This document shows positions 32,740 to 40,113 of a stretch of DNA of 48,472 nt, in pieces. The notes beneath the pieces were generated by a model. That model was not told the DNA's origin. It did not search any database and worked only from the letters and a program-made list of their open reading frames with translations. The first letter of the stretch is position 1. Every line of letters starts with the position of its first letter. A program made the position numbers and the translations under genes. This stretch comes from Prevotella sp. GTDB lineage: Bacteria; Bacteroidota; Bacteroidia; Bacteroidales; Bacteroidaceae. The stretch is taken from assembly GCA_017443345.1 (NCBI GenBank), contig JAFSNR010000043.1, forward strand, positions 1-48,472, in the 5' to 3' direction.

Positions 32740-35700
32740 GAAGTCCACCTGCAGACCAACAGTGAAGCCACGGTTAAAGAATGTTGCACCTGTGTCGAGG
32801 TCCATGAAGTCAACTGAAGAGTAGAGCATACCGAGGTTCTTGCCCTGGATATAGATTTTGGCGTTGCTCAGACCGATACCCAGCTTGCTGAGCAGCTGCG
32901 TGTCGAAGTTGTAACCCAGAGAGAGGTTGCGGATCTTGACGAACGAGGCTTTCTTGAAGCCCAGCAATCCTGCATAGGCATCACCGCCTGCCTGGCTGTA
33001 GACTGGCTTCTGCCACTCTGCACCAGTATTAGAAGGTGTCCAGTAGTCGATCTCACGCTGCTGGTACATACCGAGCTGACCCTCACCACCAGTACTGATC
33101 ATATAGCCGAAGCGGCCCATCAGTTCGAGGTTAAGCTCAAGTCCCTTCCATGTGAAGGTGTTGGTCCAACCTGCGGTCAGACGTGGATTCTTGTTACCCA
33201 GGATCACACGGTCGTCGGCGTCGATCTTATAGTCACCATTCTGGTCAACGGGTCTTACGCTACCAACGGTGAACTTGGCACCGTTCTCGTTGAACTTAGC
33301 CATCTCTGCGGCGTCGCTCTCCTGCCAGAGGCCATTGGCCTCGTAGCCGTAGTGTACAGCGATCGACTCTCCGATGAACCAAGCGTTGTTGATATCATCC
33401 TCCTTACCGTTAGACAGCTCTACGATCTCATCCTTCTGCAAGGCGAAGTTCAGGTTCGAGTTCCAGATGAAGTCCCTCGTCAGAACAGGAATCACGTTCA
33501 GGGTAACCTCGAGACCCTTGTTCTTGGTCTGACCCACATTGGCCATCATCGAGGGATAACCCGAGAGTGAAGGCACGCTCATGGCGAGCAGCAGGTCCTT
33601 CGTCTTCGACATATACAGATCGATGGTACCACCGATACGTCCTCTCAGGAAGCTGAAGTCGATACCGAAGTTCCACTGTGTGGTCTTCTCCCAACCCAGG
33701 TTCTTGTTAGGCATAGCGTTCGAACCTGATGTATAGTAAGGCTCGTTGGTCACGAAAATCTGAGAGTTACCGGTGCTGAAAGGCATCCAGTAAGAGCTGA
33801 TGACACCCAGTGTTCCGTAAGGCGAAACGGCTGCGTTACCAGTAACACCGACACCCAGACGGAGCTTCAGCTGATCGATCCAAGAGACGTTCTTCATGAA
33901 CTCTTCCTGCTCCATGCGCCAACCCAGGGCCATTGAGGGGAAGAAGTCCCACTTATTACCCTCTGCGAGTACCGATGAACCGTCCCAGCGGGCAGAAGCA
34001 GTAAGCAGGTAGCGATCCTTGAACGAGTAGTTGATACGGGCCATGTATGAACTCAGGGCATACTCCGAGAGACCTGTACCCATCGAAGCCTGATACTGTG
34101 AATCGGTGATGTCGATGGCACCCATGTTGTTCCAGAGGAATGAGGGGATGGTCACACCGACCTCACTCATCGAGCTGCTCTCGGTATTGCTCTTCGAAGC
34201 ACTCTGCAACAGAGTCACACCGACGTTGTGAGCACCGAAAGTCCTATTGTAAAGCAGCATATTGTCGAGTGTCCAGGCAAAGTGGCGCTCATCGTTACGA
34301 CGGGCGTAGTTCTTACTGCCTGCACGGGTGGCCGAACTGCTGTCGAGGAAGTTACCGATACGATAATAGCGGAAGTCGGGACCGAACTGGGTCTTCCACT
34401 GGAGACCCTGCAGAGGCTCCCAGATCTTACCGAAGTCAATCTGTGCATAGAAGCTACCGAGGGCACGGAAAGTCTCACGGTTATCATTCGACTTGTTCCA
34501 CTCTTCTATAATAGTATAGGTGTTGGTCGTAGAACCACCAGGCATGGTGATGATCTCGCCATTCTCGTCGTATGGCAGGGTATAGCGGAGCATCGCCTTG
34601 GCTGCACCGTAGATATCAGTAGGACCAGAACTTGAAGACTGTCCTGTACGCGAATAACCATATTTCTGCACGCCATATGATGCGTTGACCGAACCACCGG
34701 CCTTGAACCAGGGCGTTCCCTGTACGTCGGCTGATGCATTGAGGTTATAGCGCTCATAGCTCTGTCCCTTCTGGGTTCCCTTGTTGTTCAGATATCCGAA
34801 TGACACATAACCTGCCAGGTTCTTAGAACCACCGCGCACGCTGACGTTGTGCTCCTGGGTGACACCAGTCTGCTTCACGAACTCCGTCCAGTCGGTATCC
34901 GTCACCTTTGAACCGTCCCATGAGCCGCCGCTCCAACCCTTCATCACGTTGTTGAGGGCTGTCTCGTCGCCTGAGAAGAAAGCCTTGTCCTGCTCCTGTG
35001 TAGGCTGGTCACCAGGGGTATATTTATCAGGGGCTGAGTTGTAGTAAGCCCAACGACGCCAGGTGATATAGTCGCTGGCATTCATGGCCGGACTCTTGTC
35101 GACGATCTTCTCGAAGGTAAATGCACCCGAGTAGCTCAGCTGCATCTTGCCCTCCTGACCGCGCTTGGTCGTAACGAGTACGACACCGTTGGCACCACGG
35201 CTACCGTAGATAGCGGTAGAAGAGGCGTCCTTCAGAATGTCGATGCTCTCAATATCCTTAGGATTCAGCGTCTCGATACCACCTGCCTGGAGGGGCACAC
35301 CGTCAACGACGTAGAGCGGACCCTGTCCAGCAGAGATTGAACGCTGTCCACGGATGGCAATGCTTCCTACGGTACCTGGGCGCTCACTGGTGGTGATGTC
35401 CACACCGGCAGCTTTTCCCTGCAGGGCCTCGAAGGCGTTGGAAACGGGCTTCGTGTTCAACTCCTTCTCACCCACACGGGTCAAGGCTCCTGTCACGTCG
35501 CTCTTGCGCTGGACACCGTAACCTACGACTACCACTTCGTCGAGCAGCTGACGGTCTTCTTCGAGCGTCACGTTCAACTGACTCTTGCCTGCGACGGCAA
35601 TCGTCTGATTACGATAGCCTACGTAGCTGATCACGAGGCTTGCTTTCTCAGAAACATTCTGGAGCGTGAATTTACCGTCGAAATCGGTAATCGTTCCTGT

Positions 35701-35886
35701 AGAAGTTCCCTTTACCATGACACTGGCGCCGATGACTGCCTCACCAGCCGCGTCAACAACAGTTCCCGACACCTGTTTCTGGGCCCATGCACCCGAAGTG
35801 CAGAGAGCCACCAGAGCCAAGAACATCAGTCGTCGAAGTACATTGGTACCCGACAACAGCTTGTCTGTAACTTGATTTTTTCTCAT
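32737..35886 (-). CDS. SusC/RagA-family TonB-dependent outer-membrane transporter
   Basis: 1049 residues. Signal peptide, an N-terminal carboxypeptidase-D-like domain (KQVSGTVVDAAGEAVIGASVMVKG), the SusC signature DEVVVVGYGVQRKSDVTGA before the plug (about 115-135), plug motifs GVDITTSERPGTVGSIAIRGQRS and STAIYGSRGANGVVLVTTKRG, then the 22-strand barrel ending in an aromatic (GLQVDF). It imports oligosaccharide across the outer membrane with its SusD partner, powered by TonB. The promoter is at 35933-35940 with a palindromic operator candidate just upstream. No HTCS or SusR-type regulator lies in the window. Confidence 0.96.
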   Translation of the reverse strand: MRKNQVTDKLLSGTNVLRRLMFLALVALCTSGAWAQKQVSGTVVDAAGEAVIGASVMVKGTSTGTITDFDGKFTLQNVSEKASLVISYVGYRNQTIAVAGKSQLNVTLEEDRQLLDEVVVVGYGVQRKSDVTGALTRVGEKELNTKPVSNAFEALQGKAAGVDITTSERPGTVGSIAIRGQRSISAGQGPLYVVDGVPLQAGGIETLNPKDIESIDILKDASSTAIYGSRGANGVVLVTTKRGQEGKMQLSYSGAFTFEKIVDKSPAMNASDYITWRRWAYYNSAPDKYTPGDQPTQEQDKAFFSGDETALNNVMKGWSGGSWDGSKVTDTDWTEFVKQTGVTQEHNVSVRGGSKNLAGYVSFGYLNNKGTQKGQSYERYNLNASADVQGTPWFKAGGSVNASYGVQKYGYSRTGQSSSSGPTDIYGAAKAMLRYTLPYDENGEIITMPGGSTTNTYTIIEEWNKSNDNRETFRALGSFYAQIDFGKIWEPLQGLQWKTQFGPDFRYYRIGNFLDSSSATRAGSKNYARRNDERHFAWTLDNMLLYNRTFGAHNVGVTLLQSASKSNTESSSMSEVGVTIPSFLWNNMGAIDITDSQYQASMGTGLSEYALSSYMARINYSFKDRYLLTASARWDGSSVLAEGNKWDFFPSMALGWRMEQEEFMKNVSWIDQLKLRLGVGVTGNAAVSPYGTLGVISSYWMPFSTGNSQIFVTNEPYYTSGSNAMPNKNLGWEKTTQWNFGIDFSFLRGRIGGTIDLYMSKTKDLLLAMSVPSLSGYPSMMANVGQTKNKGLEVTLNVIPVLTRDFIWNSNLNFALQKDEIVELSNGKEDDINNAWFIGESIAVHYGYEANGLWQESDAAEMAKFNENGAKFTVGSVRPVDQNGDYKIDADDRVILGNKNPRLTAGWTNTFTWKGLELNLELMGRFGYMISTGGEGQLGMYQQREIDYWTPSNTGAEWQKPVYSQAGGDAYAGLLGFKKASFVKIRNLSLGYNFDTQLLSKLGIGLSNAKIYIQGKNLGMLYSSVDFMDLDTGATFFNRGFTVGLQVDF

Positions 35887-35932
35887 ACAGTTAAATAGTT
35901 AGGTATAAAAAGTTGTTTAATGATTTCGAGGG

Positions 35933-35940
35933 CAAAGTTA
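35933..35940 (-). promoter_or_regulatory. -7 box of the susC-susD operon
   Basis: TAACTTTG on the minus strand, 46 bases before the ATG at 35886. A TTTG at 35962-35965 (minus strand) could serve as -33 with a 21-base spacer. Confidence 0.72.
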
Positions 35941-35950
35941 GTGTTTTTCC

Positions 35951-35962
35951 GCAAACGTTTAC
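35951..35962. promoter_or_regulatory. LacI/PurR-like palindrome in the susC promoter
   Basis: GCAAACGTTTAC, a near-perfect palindrome centred on CG, as in LacI-family operators (the E. coli PurR site has the core GCAAACGTTT). It sits between the presumed -33 and -7 elements of susC, where bound protein would block RNA polymerase. This is an inference from sequence form only. Confidence 0.45.
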
Positions 35963-36000
35963 AAAAATTATCAAAAATCAAAGATGGAATAGCAAAATTT

Positions 36001-36028
36001 AGGGGTCGATTTGTTAAAACCGACCCCT
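36001..36028 (-). terminator. Terminator of asnA
   Basis: Stem AGGGGTCG / CGACCCCT with a 12-base loop that can extend by TTT/AAA. Followed on the minus strand by TAAATTTTG, a weak T tract. It starts 21 bases after the asnA stop. Confidence 0.7.
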
Positions 36029-36049
36029 GACATACCAAAAAACAATGAT

Positions 36050-37087
36050 TTAAATCAAGTTCATGCCCAGCTGCTTGCAGCGCTGTCGCATATCGTCAGG
36101 CCAGATCGAAGCCTGAATCTCACCGATATGTCCCTTGTGCAACAGCACCATACAGAGTCGGCTCTGTCCGATACCGCCACCGATACTCAGGGGCAGCTTG
36201 TCGCTGAGCAACTGTTGGTGGAAGTAGAGTTGCTCGCGCTCCTCCTTGTGGGCCAGTTTCAACTGTCTGAGCAGACTTTCTTTGTTCACGCGGATACCCA
36301 TCGATGAAAGCTCGAAACTGCGTCCCAGCACGGGATACCAGATCAGGATATCACCATTGAGTCCCTGTCGTCCGTCCTCGGCGATGGTCGACCAGTCATC
36401 GTAGTCAGGTGCACGTCCGTCGTGCTTCTCTCCGTTCGACAACTCACCACCTATACCTATTATAAATACGGCACCATATTGCTCACAGATGGCATCCTCA
36501 CGCTCCTTCGGCGTCTTGTCGGGATACATCTGCAACAGTTCCTCAGCGTGAATGAAATGGATCTTCTCGGGCAGAAAGGGCTTGATCTGGGGATAAGTCT
36601 CACAGGTCAGGTACTCCGTTCTGCGGATGGCGGCATAGATACGCTCCACAACATTCTTCAGGAATGCCAGCGTACGGTCCTCCTCGCGGATGACGGCCTC
36701 CCAGTCCCACTGGTCCACATAAAGCGAGTGAAGATTGTCGAGCTCCTCGTCGGCACGGATGGCGTTCATGTCGGTATAGATGCCATAGCCAGGTTCTATG
36801 TTGTACTCTGCCAGCGAGAGTCGCTTCCACTTGGCGAGCGAGTGTACCACCTCAGCCTTGGCATCGCCCAAGTCCTTAATCGGGAAGGTCACGGCACGCT
36901 CCACACCGTTCAGGTCGTCGTTGATACCCAGCCCCTGCAACACGAAGAGAGGGGCAGTCACACGACGCAGGCGAAGCTCCGTGGAAAGGTTCTGCTGGAA
37001 GAATTCCTTAATCAGTTTGATACCCTGTTCCGTCTGCTTCATGTCTAGCAGCGGTTCATACATCACAGGTTGAATTACTTGTCCCAT
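36050..37087 (-). CDS. asnA: Aspartate-ammonia ligase (asparagine synthetase A)
   Basis: 345 residues from the ATG at 37087 (MGQVIQPVMYEPLL); the longer open frame to 37171 crosses the promoter. It makes asparagine from aspartate, ammonia and ATP and is related to class II tRNA synthetases. Signatures are LRRVTAPLFV, GINDDLNGVERAVTFPIKD, VVHSLAKWKRLSL, GIYTDMNAIRADEELDNLHSLYVDQWDWE, AVFIIGIGGELSNGEKHDGRAPDYDDW, LNGDILIWYPVLGRSFELSSMGIRV and LPLSIGGGIGQSRL. The length is normal. It is monocistronic, with terminator at 36001-36028, divergent from the tRNA-Arg operon. Confidence 0.96.
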   Translation of the reverse strand: MGQVIQPVMYEPLLDMKQTEQGIKLIKEFFQQNLSTELRLRRVTAPLFVLQGLGINDDLNGVERAVTFPIKDLGDAKAEVVHSLAKWKRLSLAEYNIEPGYGIYTDMNAIRADEELDNLHSLYVDQWDWEAVIREEDRTLAFLKNVVERIYAAIRRTEYLTCETYPQIKPFLPEKIHFIHAEELLQMYPDKTPKEREDAICEQYGAVFIIGIGGELSNGEKHDGRAPDYDDWSTIAEDGRQGLNGDILIWYPVLGRSFELSSMGIRVNKESLLRQLKLAHKEEREQLYFHQQLLSDKLPLSIGGGIGQSRLCMVLLHKGHIGEIQASIWPDDMRQRCKQLGMNLI

Positions 37088-37117
37088 TTTGAGTTTATGA
37101 TTTATTATTTGCGGCTG

Positions 37118-37125
37118 CAAAGGTA
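37118..37125 (-). promoter_or_regulatory. -7 box of asnA
   Basis: TACCTTTG on the minus strand, 30 bases before the ATG at 37087. Confidence 0.7.
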
Positions 37126-37205
37126 CTAAATAAATATCAAAGTGCAAGCAAAATTCGATATTTTTTTGCAAAAATGTTATAAATCATTGATTTTGGCTAA
37201 CATTT

Positions 37206-37260
37206 TGCGCATTACGCGCACCAAATTCTTAGCTCGGCTTTGCCGCTTTGCTCTGCAAAG
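37206..37260. repeat. Cluster of three small hairpins (REP-like)
   Basis: Three hairpins in 55 bases: TGCGC-ATTAC-GCGCA (37206-37220), CGGC-TTT-GCCG (37235-37245) and CTTTGC-TCT-GCAAAG (37246-37260), the last two directly abutting. They run straight into the ATTCTTM heptad array. The cluster lies between the divergent asnA and tRNA promoters, so it is probably not transcribed from either. It looks like a palindromic repeat element. Confidence 0.6.
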
Positions 37261-37261
37261 A

Positions 37262-37296
37262 ATTCTTAATTCTTCATTCTTCATTCTTCATTCTTA
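37262..37296. repeat. Heptad array upstream of the tRNA-Arg promoter
   Basis: Five 7-base units: ATTCTTA ATTCTTC ATTCTTC ATTCTTC ATTCTTA, followed by a decayed ATTTATT. Unlike the other arrays it is not between a stop and a start; it lies 12 bases upstream of the tRNA -7 box. Confidence 0.82.
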
Positions 37297-37307
37297 ATTT
37301 ATTTCAG

Positions 37308-37315
37308 TACTTTTG
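37308..37315 (+). promoter_or_regulatory. -7 box of the tRNA-Arg operon
   Basis: TACTTTTG, ending 15 bases before the first base of the tRNA. No other promoter is visible before the sugar genes downstream. Confidence 0.68.
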
Positions 37316-37330
37316 CACTCGAAAATCGTT

Positions 37331-37402
37331 GCACCCGTAGTTTAAAGGATAGAATAACGGATTCCGGTTCCGTTGGTCACGGTTCGATTCCGTGCGGGTG
37401 TA
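37331..37402 (+). tRNA. tRNA-Arg (anticodon CCG)
   Basis: 72 bases fold as a cloverleaf. The acceptor stem is GCACCCG / CGGGTGT with discriminator A. The anticodon stem ACGGA / TCCGT encloses the loop TTCCGGT, giving anticodon CCG (reads CGG). The T arm is CACGG-TTCGATT-CCGTG. CCA is not encoded. The next coding sequence begins 10-20 bases after the tRNA end. Confidence 0.95.
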
Positions 37403-37421
37403 CTACCATAAGATGCGAAAC

Positions 37422-39020
37422 ATGAAGATATTAGCAGTTATTCCCGCAAGAGCCGGTTCGAAGGGTATCCCCAATAAGAACATCAGGCTTGTGGCTGGGC
37501 GTCCCCTCGTGTATTATGCCATCAAGAATGCCCAGATGTCTAAGTACATCACCGATGTCGTGGTGACCACCGACTCACCCGAAGTGAGGATTATCGCCAC
37601 ACAGATGGGCGTAGGCCATAAGTGGAGAGACGAGCGGCTCTGTGGCGATGCAGTGACCCTCGATGCCGTGGTGGCCGATGCCATCCCCGAAGGCTCGTGG
37701 GACTATATCGTCACCATGCAGCCCACCTCGCCCACACTGAAGGTCGAGACCCTCGACAGCGCCATCAAGTACGCTATCGGCAACGATCTCGACACCCTCA
37801 TATCCGCCATCAATGCCCCTCATCTCTCCTGGGGTGTGAAGGACGGCCACAAGGTGCCCAACTACGAGAAGCGCCTGAACCGTCAGTACCTGCCCCCCTG
37901 TTATATGGAGACAGGAGCATTCGTCATCTCCAAGCGTAGTGTGGTGACACCCGAGACGCGCATCGGTCAGAAAGTCGATGTCTTCGAGGTGCCCGAGAGC
38001 GAGGCGCAGGATGTCGATACCTTCTCCGACCTGCAGAGCGTGGCCAAGGCCCTCAGCGAACCCAAGGTGGCCATCTACGTCAATGGTAACAACAAACGAG
38101 GCATCGGACACATCTACCGTGCCCTCGAGATTGCCGACGAGTTCTTCGTGAAGCCAGATATCTTCTACGACAAGAACCAGACCGATCCCAAGGTGTTCGG
38201 ACATACCGCCCACACGCTGAAGGCCGTCGACGGCATTGCCGAACTCTTCGACATCTGCCGTCGCGAGCAGTACACTATCTTCATCAACGACATCCTCACC
38301 ACCTCCATCGACTATATGATCGGACTGCGCTCCGTGCTGCCGAAGGCGAAGCTCATCAACTTCGAGGACGACGGCGAGGGCATCCAGAAGGCCGACCTCG
38401 TCATCAACGCCCTCTACGAGGACGACGAGTTCCCCCAGATCCATGCAGGCGAGGAGTATTACATCTGTGGCAAGACCTTCATGTTCTACGAGCCCATCAA
38501 GATCAAAGACCAGGTGGAGCGTGTCTTCATCTCCTTCGGTGGTGCCGATCCCCAGAACTACACGGATCGTCTGCTCAACATCGTCACGAAGCCCGAGTAC
38601 AAGGACATGCACTTCGTCGTGGCCCTCGGACGTGCCAAGCACAATGTCGAGGAGCTGCTCGAGTTTAACCGCTACGACAACCTCGATGTTTATTACGACG
38701 TGGCCAATATGCCCGAACTGATGTCGAGCTGCGACGTGGCCGTTACCTCGAAGGGTCGCACGAGTTTCGAACTAGCCCTGCTGGGTGTTCCTTCTATCGC
38801 CATGGCTCAGAACCACCGCGAAGAGAAGCACGGCTTCGTCTGCAATGAGAACGGCTTCTCCTACATCGGTCTCAACCCCACCGACGAGATTATCGAGGCC
38901 ACCCTTCGCATGTACCTCCGCCTCTCGAAGGAGAGCCGTCAGCACTATCAGGACATGCTCCTGAGCCACGACCTCCGCAGCGGCCGCAAAAAGGTCATGA
39001 ACCTCATCAATAATCTCTAA
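37422..39020 (+). CDS. CMP-nonulosonate synthetase fused to a PseG-like UDP-sugar hydrolase
   Basis: 532 residues from the ATG at 37422 (MKILAVIPARAGSKG); ATG 37413 is possible, and the open frame further upstream runs into the tRNA. Residues 1-215 form a NeuA/PseF-type cytidylyltransferase: PARAGSKGIPNKN, VVVTTDSPEV, TMQPTSPTL, METGAFVISK and a DVDTFSDL end. Residues 218-532 resemble PseG: YVNGNNKRGIGHIYRALEIA, NFEDDGEG, VFISFGGADPQNYTDRLLNIV, SKGRTSFELALLGVPSIAMA. One domain would release a sugar from UDP and the other would activate the finished nonulosonic acid as CMP-sugar. The synthase gene follows after a heptad spacer. The exact sugar (pseudaminic-, legionaminic- or sialic-like) is not known. 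Confidence 0.85.
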   Translation: MKILAVIPARAGSKGIPNKNIRLVAGRPLVYYAIKNAQMSKYITDVVVTTDSPEVRIIATQMGVGHKWRDERLCGDAVTLDAVVADAIPEGSWDYIVTMQPTSPTLKVETLDSAIKYAIGNDLDTLISAINAPHLSWGVKDGHKVPNYEKRLNRQYLPPCYMETGAFVISKRSVVTPETRIGQKVDVFEVPESEAQDVDTFSDLQSVAKALSEPKVAIYVNGNNKRGIGHIYRALEIADEFFVKPDIFYDKNQTDPKVFGHTAHTLKAVDGIAELFDICRREQYTIFINDILTTSIDYMIGLRSVLPKAKLINFEDDGEGIQKADLVINALYEDDEFPQIHAGEEYYICGKTFMFYEPIKIKDQVERVFISFGGADPQNYTDRLLNIVTKPEYKDMHFVVALGRAKHNVEELLEFNRYDNLDVYYDVANMPELMSSCDVAVTSKGRTSFELALLGVPSIAMAQNHREEKHGFVCNENGFSYIGLNPTDEIIEATLRMYLRLSKESRQHYQDMLLSHDLRSGRKKVMNLINNL

Positions 39021-39055
39021 CCCCTCTCTAACCCCTAAGCACTAACCCCTAACCC
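39017..39055 (+). repeat. Heptad spacer between the CMP-sugar synthetase and NeuB-family genes
   Basis: Units CTAACCC, CTCT, CTAACCC, CTAAGCA, CTAACCC, CTAACCC. The period is 7 with one 4-base slip. The first unit contains the TAA stop of the upstream gene (39018-39020). The beginning AATCTCTAACCCC and the end (CCAAAATA) match the flanks of the two in-frame elements at 2173-2223 and 3090-3140. Confidence 0.85.
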
Positions 39056-39069
39056 CAAAATAAAAAAGT

Positions 39070-40113
39070 ATGAGAACTACAAAACCCTACCTGATTGCTG
39101 AAATGGGCGTGAACTTCTACGACACCGCCCGCGTCATGAATATCTCACCCCTCGAGGCAGCCAAGCTCTATATCGACGCTGCCGCAGAGGCCGGCATCGA
39201 CTGTGCCAAGTTCCAGTCCTACAAGGCTGGTACCATCGTGTCGAAAAACTCACCCGCCTACTGGGACACCACCAAGGAACCCACGAAGACGCAGTACGAG
39301 CTCTTCCTCAAGCACGACCACTTCGGCAAGGCCGAGTATCGCGAGCTCTGCGACTATACCCACGCCAAGGGTATGGATTTCACCTCGACACCCTTCGACT
39401 ATGCCTCTGCCGACTATCTTGAGCCCATGGTCGATTTCTATAAGATCTCCTCTTCCGATCTCTCTAACCTGCCCTTCATCGACCATATCGCCCGTAAGGG
39501 AAAGCCTGTCTTCATGTCGGTAGGCGCTGCCTACCTGTCAGAGTGCGACGAGGCCATCCGCGTACTGAAGAACGCAGGCTGCAAGGATATCGTCATCTTC
39601 CACTGCGTACTCTCCTACCCAACGGACCCCGCCAATGCCAACCTGCGCATCATCGAGACCCTGAAGAAGGACTTCCCCGATGTCCGCGTAGGCTTTAGCG
39701 ACCATGTCGCTCCCGACGATACGATGATGACACTCGCCACCGCCTATCTGCTCGGCGCTGAGGTCATCGAGAAGCACTTCACCCTCGACAAGACCCTCCC
39801 CGGCAACGACCACTATCACGGAGGCGACCCTGAGGACTTTAAGAAGGCCATCGCCAACTTCCAGTGGATCGACAAGGTGCTCGGCTCTCCCGAGAAGACC
39901 GTGCTCGACTGCGAGATCATCCCCCGTCGCGAGGCACGCCGCTCGCTGGTGCTCACCCGCGACATGAAGGCCGGCGACGTGATCAAGGCCGAAGACCTCA
40001 TGCCCAAGCGCCCAGGCACAGGCATCTCTCCCCGCTTTGCCGACATCGTCATCGGTCGTAAGGTCACCCGCGACCTCGAGGAAGATACGATTCTTACATG
40101 GGATATGGTATGA
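39070..40113 (+). CDS. N-acylneuraminate synthase-family protein (NeuB/PseI/LegI) with SAF domain
   Basis: 347 residues. A TIM-barrel synthase: [126 protein letters not shown]. From about 285 a C-terminal antifreeze-like SAF domain ([21 protein letters not shown]). The family condenses phosphoenolpyruvate with a six-carbon amino sugar to a nine-carbon nonulosonic acid. The neighbouring fusion would supply the free sugar and then activate the product. The gene overlaps pepT by 4 bases (ATGA). Confidence 0.9.
   Translation: MRTTKPYLIAEMGVNFYDTARVMNISPLEAAKLYIDAAAEAGIDCAKFQSYKAGTIVSKNSPAYWDTTKEPTKTQYELFLKHDHFGKAEYRELCDYTHAKGMDFTSTPFDYASADYLEPMVDFYKISSSDLSNLPFIDHIARKGKPVFMSVGAAYLSECDEAIRVLKNAGCKDIVIFHCVLSYPTDPANANLRIIETLKKDFPDVRVGFSDHVAPDDTMMTLATAYLLGAEVIEKHFTLDKTLPGNDHYHGGDPEDFKKAIANFQWIDKVLGSPEKTVLDCEIIPRREARRSLVLTRDMKAGDVIKAEDLMPKRPGTGISPRFADIVIGRKVTRDLEEDTILTWDMV

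Noticed and set aside
37392-37421. Upstream start of the CMP-sugar synthetase inside the tRNA
   Set aside because: The extended frame would use tRNA sequence as codons. MKILAVIPARAG at 37422 matches the family start.
37575-38642. Long open frame on the minus strand (355 codons) opposite the CMP-sugar synthetase fusion
   Set aside because: It is the mirror of a well-recognised protein, is rich in Val, Leu, Asp and His as antisense frames in this composition are, and has no promoter or family motif.
39017-39055. CTAACCC units read as telomere-like or assembly artefact
   Set aside because: The same borders and period occur at several well-embedded places, including inside genes that keep their reading frame, so an artefact is unlikely.
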